This document shows, in pieces, positions 52,168 to 61,182 of a stretch of 64,000 bases of DNA. A program made the translations under genes and the position numbers. The stretch comes from Halomonas elongata (GTDB taxonomy: Bacteria; Pseudomonadota; Gammaproteobacteria; Pseudomonadales; Halomonadaceae): contig NZ_JAJQTQ010000011.1 in the NCBI RefSeq assembly GCF_029081005.1, positions 62,001 to 126,000 on the forward strand, in the 5' to 3' direction. How positions within the stretch are numbered: the first letter of the stretch is position 1; the number at the start of each line of letters is the position of its first letter. The notes under the pieces are model-generated. The model worked only from the letters and a program-made list of their open reading frames with translations. It did no database searches and was not told where the DNA came from.

Positions 52168-53916
52168 ATGCGCCAATTCATCTGTCTGTCGTGGCGGGTC
52201 ATGCTAGCGCTGTTCCTGCTCTGCCTTCTGGCGTCGGCCCAGGCCTCGACCATCTCGTTGACGGATGACTGGGAATATCGTTGGGGGGACTCTCCCCTCG
52301 ACGGGACAGGGACACCGGCCTGGGTCAGCGGCCCACCCGACGATACCGCCTGGCAGGCCATCGGTTTCCCTTCCAATCCCCCTGACCGCGATGGGCAGCG
52401 ACATGCCTGGTTCCGCACGGTCCTGCCGACGGACGGCGAATGGCGAGACCCCGTGCTTTATATCTACAGTGTCGACCTTCTTACCGAGGTCTACCTGGAA
52501 GGACAGCGGATCTACCGCTACGGCGATTTCGATGAGCGTGGCGAAGGTCGCTTCGCAGGCTGGCCATGGCACATGATCGAGCTCCCCCGGGATTTCGCCG
52601 GCAAGCCGCTCTATTTTCGCGTCTACTCCGATTACACCGATATCGGCCTGTGGGGGGAAATAAAGCTCATGGAGCGCGCCGACCTGTTCGGCTATCTGCT
52701 TCGACACTCGGCCGTCGACCTGATCATCGGCCTTCTCTGTCTACTGCTCGCCCTGCTGGCTGGCGTCTTCAACGTGATCCAGACTGGCACACGCTACAAT
52801 TTCGCCCCCGTCGCCCTGTTCGCGTTCGCCTCGGGGATCATGATTCTGGCCGATACGCAGGCCAGTCAGATGCTGATTGATCGCCCCTTGCTATGGGACT
52901 ACCTCTCCGCCTGTGGCTACTACACCTTGCCGGTCGCCATCGGCCTGCTGCTGGAACACTGGTACACCGATACCCGGACGCGACTGATCCGGCGCATCTG
53001 GCAATGCCATTTGCTCTATCTGCTCGCGGCACTGGGCGCGGCCCTGACGGGATGGGTCAACCTCTCCACCACCTTTCCCGTCTTCGATCTCCTGCTGGTC
53101 GTCAGCCTCGGCCTGCTGACGACGATCATCGCACCACGCCTGCGCCAGCTTGATGCAGAACAGAAAGCCATTCTGGCCAGTCACGCGCTTTTCGGGCTGC
53201 TCCTGGTGGCCGATATGGCCGTGGCCCACGGCGTGCTCCCGTGGTGGCGAGTACCGGTCAGCATCGGTGCCCTGATCTTCGTCCTGGCCATCGTGGCCAT
53301 CTCGCTGTTCGAGTACAGCCGCACCCACAAGGAACTCAAGCGCCTCAACTTGCGCCTGGAACAGGAGGTGGCCCAAAGGACCGGTGAGCTGCAGACCCTG
53401 GTAAAGCGGCTCGAGACCTTTTCCTACACGGATCCCCTCACCGGGCTGCACAATCGTCGCTACTTCGCCGAACTACTGGAACAATCCGCTGCCCAGGCAC
53501 GACGACAGGGCTATCCATTGACCCTGGTGATGATCGATATCGATCACTTCAAGCGGATCAACGACCTTTATGGCCATGAGGCAGGTGACAGCGTCCTGGC
53601 GGCCATCGCCAGCCGCCTGACACAACATTTCCGGGAAGCCGACGTAATCTGCCGACTGGGCGGTGAAGAGTTCGCCGTGCTCATGCATGACACCGAGGCC
53701 AGTGACGTCCAGGAACGAACCCAGGCCCTGCTCGAAACGCTGGCCTGCACCGTCCATCATCATCAGGAGACGCCGGTGGGCACCGTCACCATCTCCTGCG
53801 GCATCGCATCCTATCCCCTGCATGCCGACGACCCCCTGGCGCTTGTCGGGCTCGCCGACAAGGCACTCTATACCGCCAAGCATGCAGGCAGGGCCCGAAC
53901 CCACATCTACGCCTGA
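52168..53916 (+). CDS. Membrane diguanylate cyclase (7TMR-DISM + GGDEF)
   Basis: A 582-residue c-di-GMP synthase. After a signal sequence (LALFLLCLLASAQA), residues ~25-190 are a periplasmic jelly-roll like 7TMR-DISM-ED2 or a sugar-binding sensor. About 190-400 hold seven membrane helices. A short coiled coil leads to the GGDEF domain at ~425-580. The active loop is GGEEF at residues 498-502, and READ, five residues ahead, is an intact RxxD inhibitory site, so the enzyme should be active and feedback-inhibited. The start at 52168 is preferred over one at 52117. Confidence 0.9.
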   Translation: MRQFICLSWRVMLALFLLCLLASAQASTISLTDDWEYRWGDSPLDGTGTPAWVSGPPDDTAWQAIGFPSNPPDRDGQRHAWFRTVLPTDGEWRDPVLYIYSVDLLTEVYLEGQRIYRYGDFDERGEGRFAGWPWHMIELPRDFAGKPLYFRVYSDYTDIGLWGEIKLMERADLFGYLLRHSAVDLIIGLLCLLLALLAGVFNVIQTGTRYNFAPVALFAFASGIMILADTQASQMLIDRPLLWDYLSACGYYTLPVAIGLLLEHWYTDTRTRLIRRIWQCHLLYLLAALGAALTGWVNLSTTFPVFDLLLVVSLGLLTTIIAPRLRQLDAEQKAILASHALFGLLLVADMAVAHGVLPWWRVPVSIGALIFVLAIVAISLFEYSRTHKELKRLNLRLEQEVAQRTGELQTLVKRLETFSYTDPLTGLHNRRYFAELLEQSAAQARRQGYPLTLVMIDIDHFKRINDLYGHEAGDSVLAAIASRLTQHFREADVICRLGGEEFAVLMHDTEASDVQERTQALLETLACTVHHHQETPVGTVTISCGIASYPLHADDPLALVGLADKALYTAKHAGRARTHIYA

Positions 53917-53970
53917 GATCAGTGGATGGCCCACGAACGAAACGTCAGGCCTCGCTCGGATGCTTTCCTC

Positions 53971-54672
53971 TCAGAACAACGCCACTTCTTCGGGACTCAA
54001 CTCACGCCACTCTCCCGGCGCCAGAGTGTCATCGAGCATCAACTCACCCACCGATTCGCGATGCAGGGACTCGACATGGTTACCGATGGCGGCAAACATG
54101 CGCCTGACCTGATGGTAGCGCCCCTCGTCGATGACCAATCTGACGCGGTGCGCATCCAGGCAGGTCAGTTCGGCCGGTCGAGTCGGCGTGTCGTCTCCCT
54201 CGAGCTCGATCCCTTCGGCGAAGGCTGCCACCGCGCGCCCGGCCGCGTCGCCATCGAGGGGGCGGGCCAGATGGGCAAGATAGGCCTTGGGGCAACGTCG
54301 GCGCGGCGAGGTGATACGATGCGACCACTTTCCATCATCGGTGATCAGCAAGAGCCCCGTGGTTTCGACATCGAGCCGCCCGACAGGCTGCAAGCGCTCG
54401 AGCTTGGGGACATCGAGCAGATCCACCGCGCGCGGATAAAGGCCTCGCCGAGCCGTGCACTCCACGCCTTCAGGCTTGTGAAGCATGATATAGCGCGTCC
54501 CGACCAGGGACAGGGTCTCGCCCAGCCAGACGATCCGGTCGGTTTCCCCCACGTGCCGAGCCGCCTTCTTCTCCAGCTCACCATTGACAGTGACCTCGCC
54601 GCGAATCAAGGCCCGCTTGGCCAGGCCGCGAGTCAGGTCGGTACTTTCCGCCAGAAAGCGATCCAATCGCAT
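53971..54672 (-). CDS. rsuA: 16S rRNA pseudouridine(516) synthase RsuA
   Basis: A 233-residue enzyme. An S4 RNA-binding domain (MRLDRFLAESTDLTRGLAKRALIRGEVTVNG) leads a pseudouridine synthase core with catalytic Asp in PVGRLDVETTGLLLITDDG and the YHQVRRMFAAIGNHVESLHRESVG tail. Size and S4 domain fit RsuA rather than RluE or RluF. Its ATG overlaps the stop of the upstream amidase gene (TGATG). Confidence 0.92.
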   Translation of the reverse strand: MRLDRFLAESTDLTRGLAKRALIRGEVTVNGELEKKAARHVGETDRIVWLGETLSLVGTRYIMLHKPEGVECTARRGLYPRAVDLLDVPKLERLQPVGRLDVETTGLLLITDDGKWSHRITSPRRRCPKAYLAHLARPLDGDAAGRAVAAFAEGIELEGDDTPTRPAELTCLDAHRVRLVIDEGRYHQVRRMFAAIGNHVESLHRESVGELMLDDTLAPGEWRELSPEEVALF

Positions 54673-55487
54673 CAGTCACCGACTCCGTCCGACAGGGTGA
54701 AATGATCGGCATCCTGCCAGGCGGGAAACTTCTCGCGAAAAGCCTGCAGGTCCTCCAGCGACAGTGTCCCGGTCTTCATGAAAGGCAGGCCCTCGGGTTC
54801 ATCGATCAGTGCCTCGCCCTTCGCATCGAGCAGCATGGAGTCGCCCGCATAGCCGAGCCCCTTGGCATCTTCGCCGACACGGTTGACGCCGATCACCGGA
54901 CACAGATTCTCCACCGCACGCGCCTGCAACAGCACGCGCCAGGGGTGACGACGCGGCGCCGGCCAGTTGGCGACGCACAGCAAGGCATCATACTCGAAGT
55001 GTTCACCGGGAGCCGGCTGCTGGCGCAGCCATACCGGAAAGCGCAGGTCGTAGCAGACACTGAGCAGAATCCGGAACCCCTTGAGCTCGACGATCACCCG
55101 CTCATGGCCCATGGCATAACGCTCGTGCTCACCGGCCATGCGAAACAGGTGGCGCTTGTCGTAGTTCACCAGGCTGCCGTCAGGTCGCGCCCAGACCAGA
55201 CGATTGAAATAATCGCCTCCCTCGACCACCGCCACGCTGCCGGTAACCACGCAACCACGCTGCACGGCCTGGTCACGCAGCCAGGCGACGGTCGCGCTTT
55301 CGTCCATGGGTTCGGCCATTTCCCTGGAGTTCATGGTGAACCCAGTGGCGAACATTTCCGGCAACACGATCAGGTCGGTCTGATCGCCGTCAAGGGCGCC
55401 CAGCGTCTCCTCGAGCATCCGGCAGTTGGCATCGGGATCTTCCCAGCGCAGATCGCACTGCACCAGGGTCGTTCGCAGCTCGCTCAT
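54672..55487 (-). CDS. Nitrilase-superfamily omega-amidase, YafV-like
   Basis: A 271-residue amidase. The Glu-Lys-Cys triad is visible in VLPEMFATGF, YDKRHLF and LSVCYDLRFPVWLR. The closest recognisable group is YafV/omega-amidase, which hydrolyses alpha-ketoglutaramate and similar amides and repairs transamination by-products. It is translationally coupled with rsuA and divergent from rarD. Confidence 0.88.
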   Translation of the reverse strand: MSELRTTLVQCDLRWEDPDANCRMLEETLGALDGDQTDLIVLPEMFATGFTMNSREMAEPMDESATVAWLRDQAVQRGCVVTGSVAVVEGGDYFNRLVWARPDGSLVNYDKRHLFRMAGEHERYAMGHERVIVELKGFRILLSVCYDLRFPVWLRQQPAPGEHFEYDALLCVANWPAPRRHPWRVLLQARAVENLCPVIGVNRVGEDAKGLGYAGDSMLLDAKGEALIDEPEGLPFMKTGTLSLEDLQAFREKFPAWQDADHFTLSDGVGD

Positions 55488-55611
55488 ACAGAGACTCCAT
55501 CATCGGGACCAGGGTTGGTATTCAGCCTAACCGAGACACCGGCATCGCGCAGCCATGGCATCGAAGCGATACCGGCCCTATGATAGGTCGGACATTCTTA
55601 GGAAGCTTAAC

Positions 55612-56520
55612 ATGCCAAGGAATCAAACCGTCTCCCCCGACGCCGGCAAGGGGGTCGGCTTCGGCCTCGCGGCTTACCTGATGTGGGGATGCTTCCCGCT
55701 CTTCTTTGCCTTGTTCGAGGGCATCCCCGCCTATGAGGTACTCATCCACCGAGTCCTGTGGTCCTGCGTGTTCCTGGTGGGGCTGGTCACCCTGCTGCGT
55801 CGCTGGTCACCGGTCACCGAGGCCCTGCGCCACCCGCGTCGACTCGGTCGGGTACTGGCCTGTGCGGTGTTGATCGGGCTCAACTGGGGGCTCTACATCT
55901 ATGCCGTGGAAAGCCGCCAGGTGCTCCAGGCGAGTCTCGGCTATTTTCTGACGCCCCTGGTCAACGTGACGCTCGGCCTGCTGGTACTGCGCGAACGCAT
56001 GCACCGCCTGCAGGGGGTCGCCGTGGCCATGGCCGGCATCGCCATCATCATCCAGCTGGTGATGCTCGGCGAGGTGCCCTGGATCAGTCTGGCTCTGGCA
56101 CTGTCCTTCGGTACCTATGGACTGCTGCGCAAGCAAGTGCCGCTGGATGGCCTCTCCGGCCTGTTCGTCGAGACTCTGCTGCTGATGCCACTCGGCCTGC
56201 TGGCACTCGCCTGGCTCAGCGAGGCGGGGCTATCCCACTTCCTGGCCGATCATCGCAGCACACTGCTGCTGATCACCAGCGGCGTGATCACCGCATTGCC
56301 TCTGCTGGCCTTCGCCGGCGCCGCACGTCGTCTGCGCCTGGCCACCCTGGGGTTTCTGATGTATCTCAACCCGAGCATCCAGTTCCTGATCGCCCTGCTG
56401 GTGTTCAACGAACCCCTGGCGCCGACGCAGCTGGCGACCTTCATCCTGATCTGGTGCAGCCTGGCCCTCTACTCCTGGACGGCCTGGCAAGGCCGTCCGA
56501 GGGAGGCAAATGAAACCTGA
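55612..56520 (+). CDS. rarD: EamA/DMT-family transporter RarD
   Basis: A 302-residue membrane protein with ten helices in two EamA repeats. It begins GFGLAAYLMWGCFPLFFALFEGIPAYEVLIHRVLWS, a clear RarD signature, and has LNWGLYIYAVESRQVLQASLGYFLTPLVNV. RarD proteins are metabolite exporters (chloramphenicol-sensitive protein); the substrate is unknown. A longer start at 55555 is less likely. Confidence 0.92.
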   Translation: MPRNQTVSPDAGKGVGFGLAAYLMWGCFPLFFALFEGIPAYEVLIHRVLWSCVFLVGLVTLLRRWSPVTEALRHPRRLGRVLACAVLIGLNWGLYIYAVESRQVLQASLGYFLTPLVNVTLGLLVLRERMHRLQGVAVAMAGIAIIIQLVMLGEVPWISLALALSFGTYGLLRKQVPLDGLSGLFVETLLLMPLGLLALAWLSEAGLSHFLADHRSTLLLITSGVITALPLLAFAGAARRLRLATLGFLMYLNPSIQFLIALLVFNEPLAPTQLATFILIWCSLALYSWTAWQGRPREANET

Positions 56521-56726
56521 TACCATCGTGATGGCCCCGTCGGGACGACAGCCCCACCGATCCGGTTCGTCGATCAGGCCCATCGGCCGGGCTCGATACC
56601 GTCTCGCCCCCAGTCGAACTCGAGACGTGAACGCTTCCTGATGCGCTGACGCTGACCATGACCGGCGGATCGTTTAGTCTGTCAGATGTTCTCGCTCCCT
56701 GATTCTCCCACCTGCGACTGGCCCGG

Positions 56727-58439
56727 ATGCTCAAGAAATATCTCCCGATACTGACCTGGCTCCCTCACTACACCCGCCGCCTGTTCGGTGCCGACCTGCT
56801 GGCGGGCGTGATCGTCACCGTCATGGTAATCCCCCAGTCGCTGGCCTACGCCATCCTCGCCGGTCTCCCGGCAGTCGTCGGGCTGTACGCCAGCATCCTG
56901 CCGCTGCTGGCCTATACGCTGCTCGGCACCAGTCGCACCCTGGCCGTCGGACCGGTGGCGATCATCGCCCTGATGACCGGTGCGGCCCTCTCCGGCGTGG
57001 CGCCGCCGGGCTCGCCGGCCTATCTTGATGCGGCCCTCACGCTGTCGTTGCTGTCCGGGGCGATGCTGCTGGTCATGGGCATCTTGCGCCTCGGCTTCTT
57101 CGCCAACTTCCTCAGCCACCCGGTGATCGGTGGCTTCCTTTCCGCTTCGGGCCTATTGATCGCCATCAGCCAGCTCACCCACTTGTTCGGCATCGATGTC
57201 TCGGGCTATACGGCCCTTTCACTACTGACGGGGCTGGTCTCGCATCTCGATGCACTGCACTGGCCGACGCTCGCTCTGGGCACCGGCTGTCTGGCCTTTC
57301 TTGTCGTCATGCGACGTTACGGCAGGAGCGCCTTGATGGCGATCGGCATGTCCAGGGGGCTGGCCGCGCTCTGCGCCAGGGCCGGCCCGGTGTTCGCCGT
57401 CATCATCACCACCCTGCTCAGTTGGTGGCTGGACCTAGGAGGCCTGGGTGTCGATGTGGTCGGCGACGTGCCAGGAGGCCTGCCTCCCCTGACCTTTCCG
57501 ACGATCGACCTGCCGCTGTGGCGGGAGCTGCTGGTGCCGGCCCTGCTGATCAGTGTGGTCGGCTTCGTGGAATCGATCTCCATGGCACAGATGCTGGCCG
57601 CCAAGCGCCGCGAACGCATCTCGCCCAACCAGGAACTGCTCGGCCTGGGCGGCGCCAATATCGCTGCCGCCCTCTCTGCCGGCATGCCGGTCACCGGCGG
57701 CCTGTCGCGTACCGTGATCAACTTCGAGTCCGGTGCCCGAACCCCCATGGCCGGCGCCTTCGCCGCCATTGGCATCGCCCTGGTCACCCTGGCCTTGACC
57801 CCGCTGCTGCGTCACCTGCCCGTCGCCACACTCGCCGCCACCATCATCGTGGCCGTGCTGACCCTGGTGGACATCCCCTTGATCCGGCAGACCTGGCGCT
57901 ATTCGCGCAGCGATTTCTCGGCCATGGCCCTGACCATGCTGTTGACACTGATCGAGGGCGTCGAGGCCGGCATCATCAGCGGCGTCGCTCTCTCCATCGC
58001 GCTCTTCCTGTACCGCACGAGCCGCCCTCACAGTGCCCTGGTGGGCCGTATCCCCGGTACCGAGCACTTCCGCAGCGTCACCCGGCACAGTGCCGAGACC
58101 CTGAGTCATCTGGCACTGCTGCGCGTCGACGAAAGCCTCTACTTCGCCAATGCTCGCTACCTGGAGGATACCGTCTATACCCTGGTGGCCAGCCGTCCGG
58201 AACTGGAGCACGTGGTACTGATCTGCTCGGCGGTGAACCTGATCGATGCCTCGGCGCTGGAAAGCCTCGACGCCATCAACGCTCGCCTCAAGGATTCACG
58301 CGTCACCCTGCACCTGGCCGAGGTCAAGGGGCCGGTAATGGACCGTCTCAAGAAGAGCCACTTCCTCGATGACTTGTCCGGTCGCGTCTTCCTGAGCACC
58401 TACGCCGCCTGGAGCGAATTGAAACGACGGGAAGCGTGA
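56727..58439 (+). CDS. SulP-family anion transporter with STAS domain
   Basis: A 570-residue secondary transporter. Residues 1 to about 430 form the SLC26 membrane domain (GVIVTVMVIPQSLAYAILAGLPAVVGLYAS, AVGPVAIIALMTG, CPVTGGLSRTVIN-like GMPVTGGLSRTVINFESGARTP). The C-terminal ~120 residues are a STAS domain (HVVLICSAVNLIDASALESLDAI). Members carry sulfate, bicarbonate or dicarboxylates; the substrate is not decided by sequence. In a window with cysI, sulfate is possible. It lies ahead of a RegB-type kinase gene with a 247-base gap. Confidence 0.9.
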   Translation: MLKKYLPILTWLPHYTRRLFGADLLAGVIVTVMVIPQSLAYAILAGLPAVVGLYASILPLLAYTLLGTSRTLAVGPVAIIALMTGAALSGVAPPGSPAYLDAALTLSLLSGAMLLVMGILRLGFFANFLSHPVIGGFLSASGLLIAISQLTHLFGIDVSGYTALSLLTGLVSHLDALHWPTLALGTGCLAFLVVMRRYGRSALMAIGMSRGLAALCARAGPVFAVIITTLLSWWLDLGGLGVDVVGDVPGGLPPLTFPTIDLPLWRELLVPALLISVVGFVESISMAQMLAAKRRERISPNQELLGLGGANIAAALSAGMPVTGGLSRTVINFESGARTPMAGAFAAIGIALVTLALTPLLRHLPVATLAATIIVAVLTLVDIPLIRQTWRYSRSDFSAMALTMLLTLIEGVEAGIISGVALSIALFLYRTSRPHSALVGRIPGTEHFRSVTRHSAETLSHLALLRVDESLYFANARYLEDTVYTLVASRPELEHVVLICSAVNLIDASALESLDAINARLKDSRVTLHLAEVKGPVMDRLKKSHFLDDLSGRVFLSTYAAWSELKRREA

Positions 58440-58686
58440 GGCCGAGAGTGGCACCTCGAGAGGCCAGACGACGCAAGACGGAGCCCGCGTGATCCTTGAA
58501 GGATCGTCGATTCCTCCAAACATTCCAGACCGCCAGGACGCGCGGGCCATACCCCGGCAAACGGCGGTTTCACTCCGCGTGCCACCAGCCACGGCATGGG
58601 GGGCGACAGAGCGTCGCGCCTGGATACAGGGTCACGACAAGGCATGATCGGTTATCATCGAAGCCTGTCTCGATCGCGGAGCGACC

Positions 58687-59958
58687 ATGCAAGCCCCCCT
58701 GCCACTGCCGCTGTCCACCCCGAACCGCAACCTGGTCCGCTTGACCATCGTCCGGGGCATCACCTGGACCGGCTTTCTGATCGGCGTCATCATCGGCATC
58801 GCCGGACTCGGGTTCGCACTCGATATCCCCGCGGTGGTCGCGGTGATGGCAGTGATGAGCCTGATCAACATCGGCACCTGGTGGCGCTTGGGCCGCCCCC
58901 GGGCCGTGACGCACGGCGAATACCTCACCCATCTGCTCGCCGACATGATCGGCCTGACACTGCTGTTCTACCTCATCGGCGGCTCCACCAATCCCTTCAT
59001 CGGCTACTACCTGGTGCCGGTGACCATCGCCGCCGCGACCCTGCCCTGGCGCCATGCCTGGGCAGTCGCTGCCACCGGCATGGCCGGGTACAGCTTCCTG
59101 ATGTTCTTCTACCATCCGGTACCGCAACTCGGCATGCCCCACGCCGATAGCTGGATCAACCTGCATACCCTGGGCATGTGGCTCAACTTCGCCCTCTCGG
59201 CAGGGCTGGTGACCTTCTTCATCTACAAGATGGCGCGCGCACTGCGCAATCGTGAACAGTCGCTGTCGCGCACTCGGGAGTCGGCGCTGCGCAACGAGCA
59301 GGTGCTTGCCGTGGCGACCCAGGCCGCCGGCACCGCCCATGAACTGGGTACACCGCTATCCACCATGGCGGTACTGCTGAGCGAAATGCGCGAGGACGCC
59401 GCCGGCGATACCCGTCTGGAAAAGGACATCGACCTGCTCCGTGAACAGGTCGACACCTGCAAGACGCGTCTACGCCACCTGGTCGACAACGCGGACCGCC
59501 GTCGCATGGCCAACGCCGAAGTACGAGATGCCAAGGAGTGGCTGCACAGCGTGGTACAGCGCTGGCTGGTACTGCGTCCCGATGTCGACCATCGCCTCGA
59601 AGTCGCCGAGCGACGCGGTCAACCCAAGCTGGCCGTAGACGCCACCCTGGATCAGGCCTTGACCAACCTGCTCAACAACGCCGCCGACGCCAACCCCAAC
59701 GATATCGTCGTTCACATGGATTGGAACATCGAGGAAGTGGTCATCGACATACGCGATCATGGCCCTGGCGTCGCCCTGTCGATCGCCGATCAACTCGGCG
59801 ACACCTTCGTCTCCACCAAGAGCAAGGGGCTCGGCATCGGCCTGTTTCTGACCCACGCCACCATCAACCGCTTCGGCGGAGGCGTGAGCCTGTACAATCA
59901 TCCGCAAGGCGGCACCCTGACCGAGGTCAGCCTGCCCCGTAACGACACTTCGGCCTGA
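58687..59958 (+). CDS. regB: RegB/PrrB/RoxS-type redox sensor histidine kinase
   Basis: A 423-residue membrane kinase. Six N-terminal helices contain GGSTNPF (residues 98-104), the quinone-binding motif of RegB-type kinases. The phospho-acceptor is His218 in GTAHELGTPLST. Cys258 in EQVDTCKTRL corresponds to the redox-active Cys265 of Rhodobacter RegB. ATP-binding motifs follow (NLLNNAADA, DHGPG, KGLGIGLFL). It senses respiratory redox state and phosphorylates the RegA-type regulator that follows 29 bases downstream. Confidence 0.93.
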   Translation: MQAPLPLPLSTPNRNLVRLTIVRGITWTGFLIGVIIGIAGLGFALDIPAVVAVMAVMSLINIGTWWRLGRPRAVTHGEYLTHLLADMIGLTLLFYLIGGSTNPFIGYYLVPVTIAAATLPWRHAWAVAATGMAGYSFLMFFYHPVPQLGMPHADSWINLHTLGMWLNFALSAGLVTFFIYKMARALRNREQSLSRTRESALRNEQVLAVATQAAGTAHELGTPLSTMAVLLSEMREDAAGDTRLEKDIDLLREQVDTCKTRLRHLVDNADRRRMANAEVRDAKEWLHSVVQRWLVLRPDVDHRLEVAERRGQPKLAVDATLDQALTNLLNNAADANPNDIVVHMDWNIEEVVIDIRDHGPGVALSIADQLGDTFVSTKSKGLGIGLFLTHATINRFGGGVSLYNHPQGGTLTEVSLPRNDTSA

Positions 59959-59987
59959 ACCGACGCCCGAAGGAGGACCCGAGCATC

Positions 59988-60527
59988 ATGCGAGAGACAC
60001 CCCAACGCCTGCTGGTCGTCGACGACGACGAAATGTTTCGCCATGTACTGCATCGTGCCATGACACGACGCAACTTCGAGGTCCTGGTGGCCCACGACGG
60101 TGCCGAGGCCCTGGATCTGGCGCACCGCTACCGCCCGGCGTTCGCGACCCTGGATCTCAAGCTGGAGAACGAATCGGGGCTCAAGCTGTTGCCGGAGTTG
60201 CTGGAACTGGTGCCGGATTGCCGCGTGGTGGTATTGACGGGATATTCGAGCATCGCCACCGCCGTCGAAGCCATCAAGCTCGGCGCCGTCAACTACTTGT
60301 GCAAGCCGGTCGACGCCGACGAAGTGTTGGCGGCGCTATCCCGGGAGGAAGGCGACCCGGAAGCCGAAGTGGCGGACACACCCCCCTCGATCAACCGCCT
60401 GACCTGGGAACACATCCAGAAGGTGCTGCAGGAGCACGACGGCAATATCTCCGCTACCGCGCGGGCCCTCGGCATGCACCGCCGTACCCTGCAGCGCAAG
60501 TTGCAGAAGCGGCCGGTCAGGCACTAG
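59988..60527 (+). CDS. regA: RegA/PrrA/RoxR-type response regulator
   Basis: A 179-residue response regulator. The receiver has the acidic pair in LLVVDDDEMF, phospho-acceptor Asp56 in ATLDLKLEN, Thr in VVVLTGYSS and Lys in NYLCKPVD. A Pro linker leads to a C-terminal Fis-type helix-turn-helix (LTWEHIQKVLQEHDGNISATARALGMHRRTLQRKLQKR), nearly the conserved RegA form. It should control respiratory and redox genes. Its TAG stop lies within a copy of the intergenic repeat. Confidence 0.94.
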   Translation: MRETPQRLLVVDDDEMFRHVLHRAMTRRNFEVLVAHDGAEALDLAHRYRPAFATLDLKLENESGLKLLPELLELVPDCRVVVLTGYSSIATAVEAIKLGAVNYLCKPVDADEVLAALSREEGDPEAEVADTPPSINRLTWEHIQKVLQEHDGNISATARALGMHRRTLQRKLQKRPVRH

Positions 60528-60546
60528 GCACTTTCTGAAAGTATCT
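60524..60546 (+). repeat. MITE-end repeat, partial copy, providing the regA stop codon
   Basis: ctaggcactttctgaaagt matches the left end of the element at 33850 in all but two of its first 19 positions. The TAG is the stop codon of the RegA-type gene. The other end of an element is not visible before hpt. Confidence 0.5.
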
Positions 60547-60571
60547 GGCAACGGTGCCGGCCGCTCTCGCG

Positions 60572-61150
60572 TTACATGCCCTTCGGCGCGAAGATGCCCG
60601 GCGCGTTGCGCCAGTATCCCTTGTAGTCCATGCCATAGCCGAACACGTAACGATCGGCAACCTCGAGGCCGCAATGGTCGGCCTTGAGTCCGGGTACTGC
60701 CTTGCGATCATGCCGCTTGTCCACGAGCACCGCCGTGGCGACACTCGCCGCACCGGCCTCCCGACAGTAATCGAGTATGGCAGCCAGGGTCGCTCCTTCA
60801 TCGAGGATATCGTCGACGATCACCACGTGCCGACCCGCCATGGGAATCTCCGGCGATACGCGCCAGAATAGCTCCCCACCGCGAGTACCGCCGCGATAGC
60901 GGGTGGCATGCAGGTAGTCGACTTCGAGGGGAAAGCCCAGGCGGGTCAGCAGGTGCCCGGTAGTGATCAAGCCCCCGTTCATGACGCAGTAGAAGACCGG
61001 CAGGCTGTCTCCGAGATCGCGGGTCAGTTCTTCGGCCATGCGGTCCAGAGCACGCTCGATCTCCTGCTGGGAAATCAGGCAATCGGCGCTATCCATGACC
61101 GCACGCATGTCGGCCAGGGACGGAAGGGCATCGGCATCGAGTTTAGGCAT
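60572..61150 (-). CDS. hpt: Hypoxanthine-guanine phosphoribosyltransferase
   Basis: A 192-residue purine salvage enzyme. The PRPP loop VVIVDDILDEGATLAAIL is complete, and YCVMNGGLITTGHLL and YVFGYGMDYKGYWRNAPGIFA match hypoxanthine-guanine transferases of the gammaproteobacterial type used in place of Gpt. It lies 32 bases downstream of nagZ on the same strand, an order common in Pseudomonas and Halomonas. Confidence 0.9.
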   Translation of the reverse strand: MPKLDADALPSLADMRAVMDSADCLISQQEIERALDRMAEELTRDLGDSLPVFYCVMNGGLITTGHLLTRLGFPLEVDYLHATRYRGGTRGGELFWRVSPEIPMAGRHVVIVDDILDEGATLAAILDYCREAGAASVATAVLVDKRHDRKAVPGLKADHCGLEVADRYVFGYGMDYKGYWRNAPGIFAPKGM

Positions 61151-61182
61151 CGAAGGCTCGTTGTTGCAGTGTCGAAAGGAGG

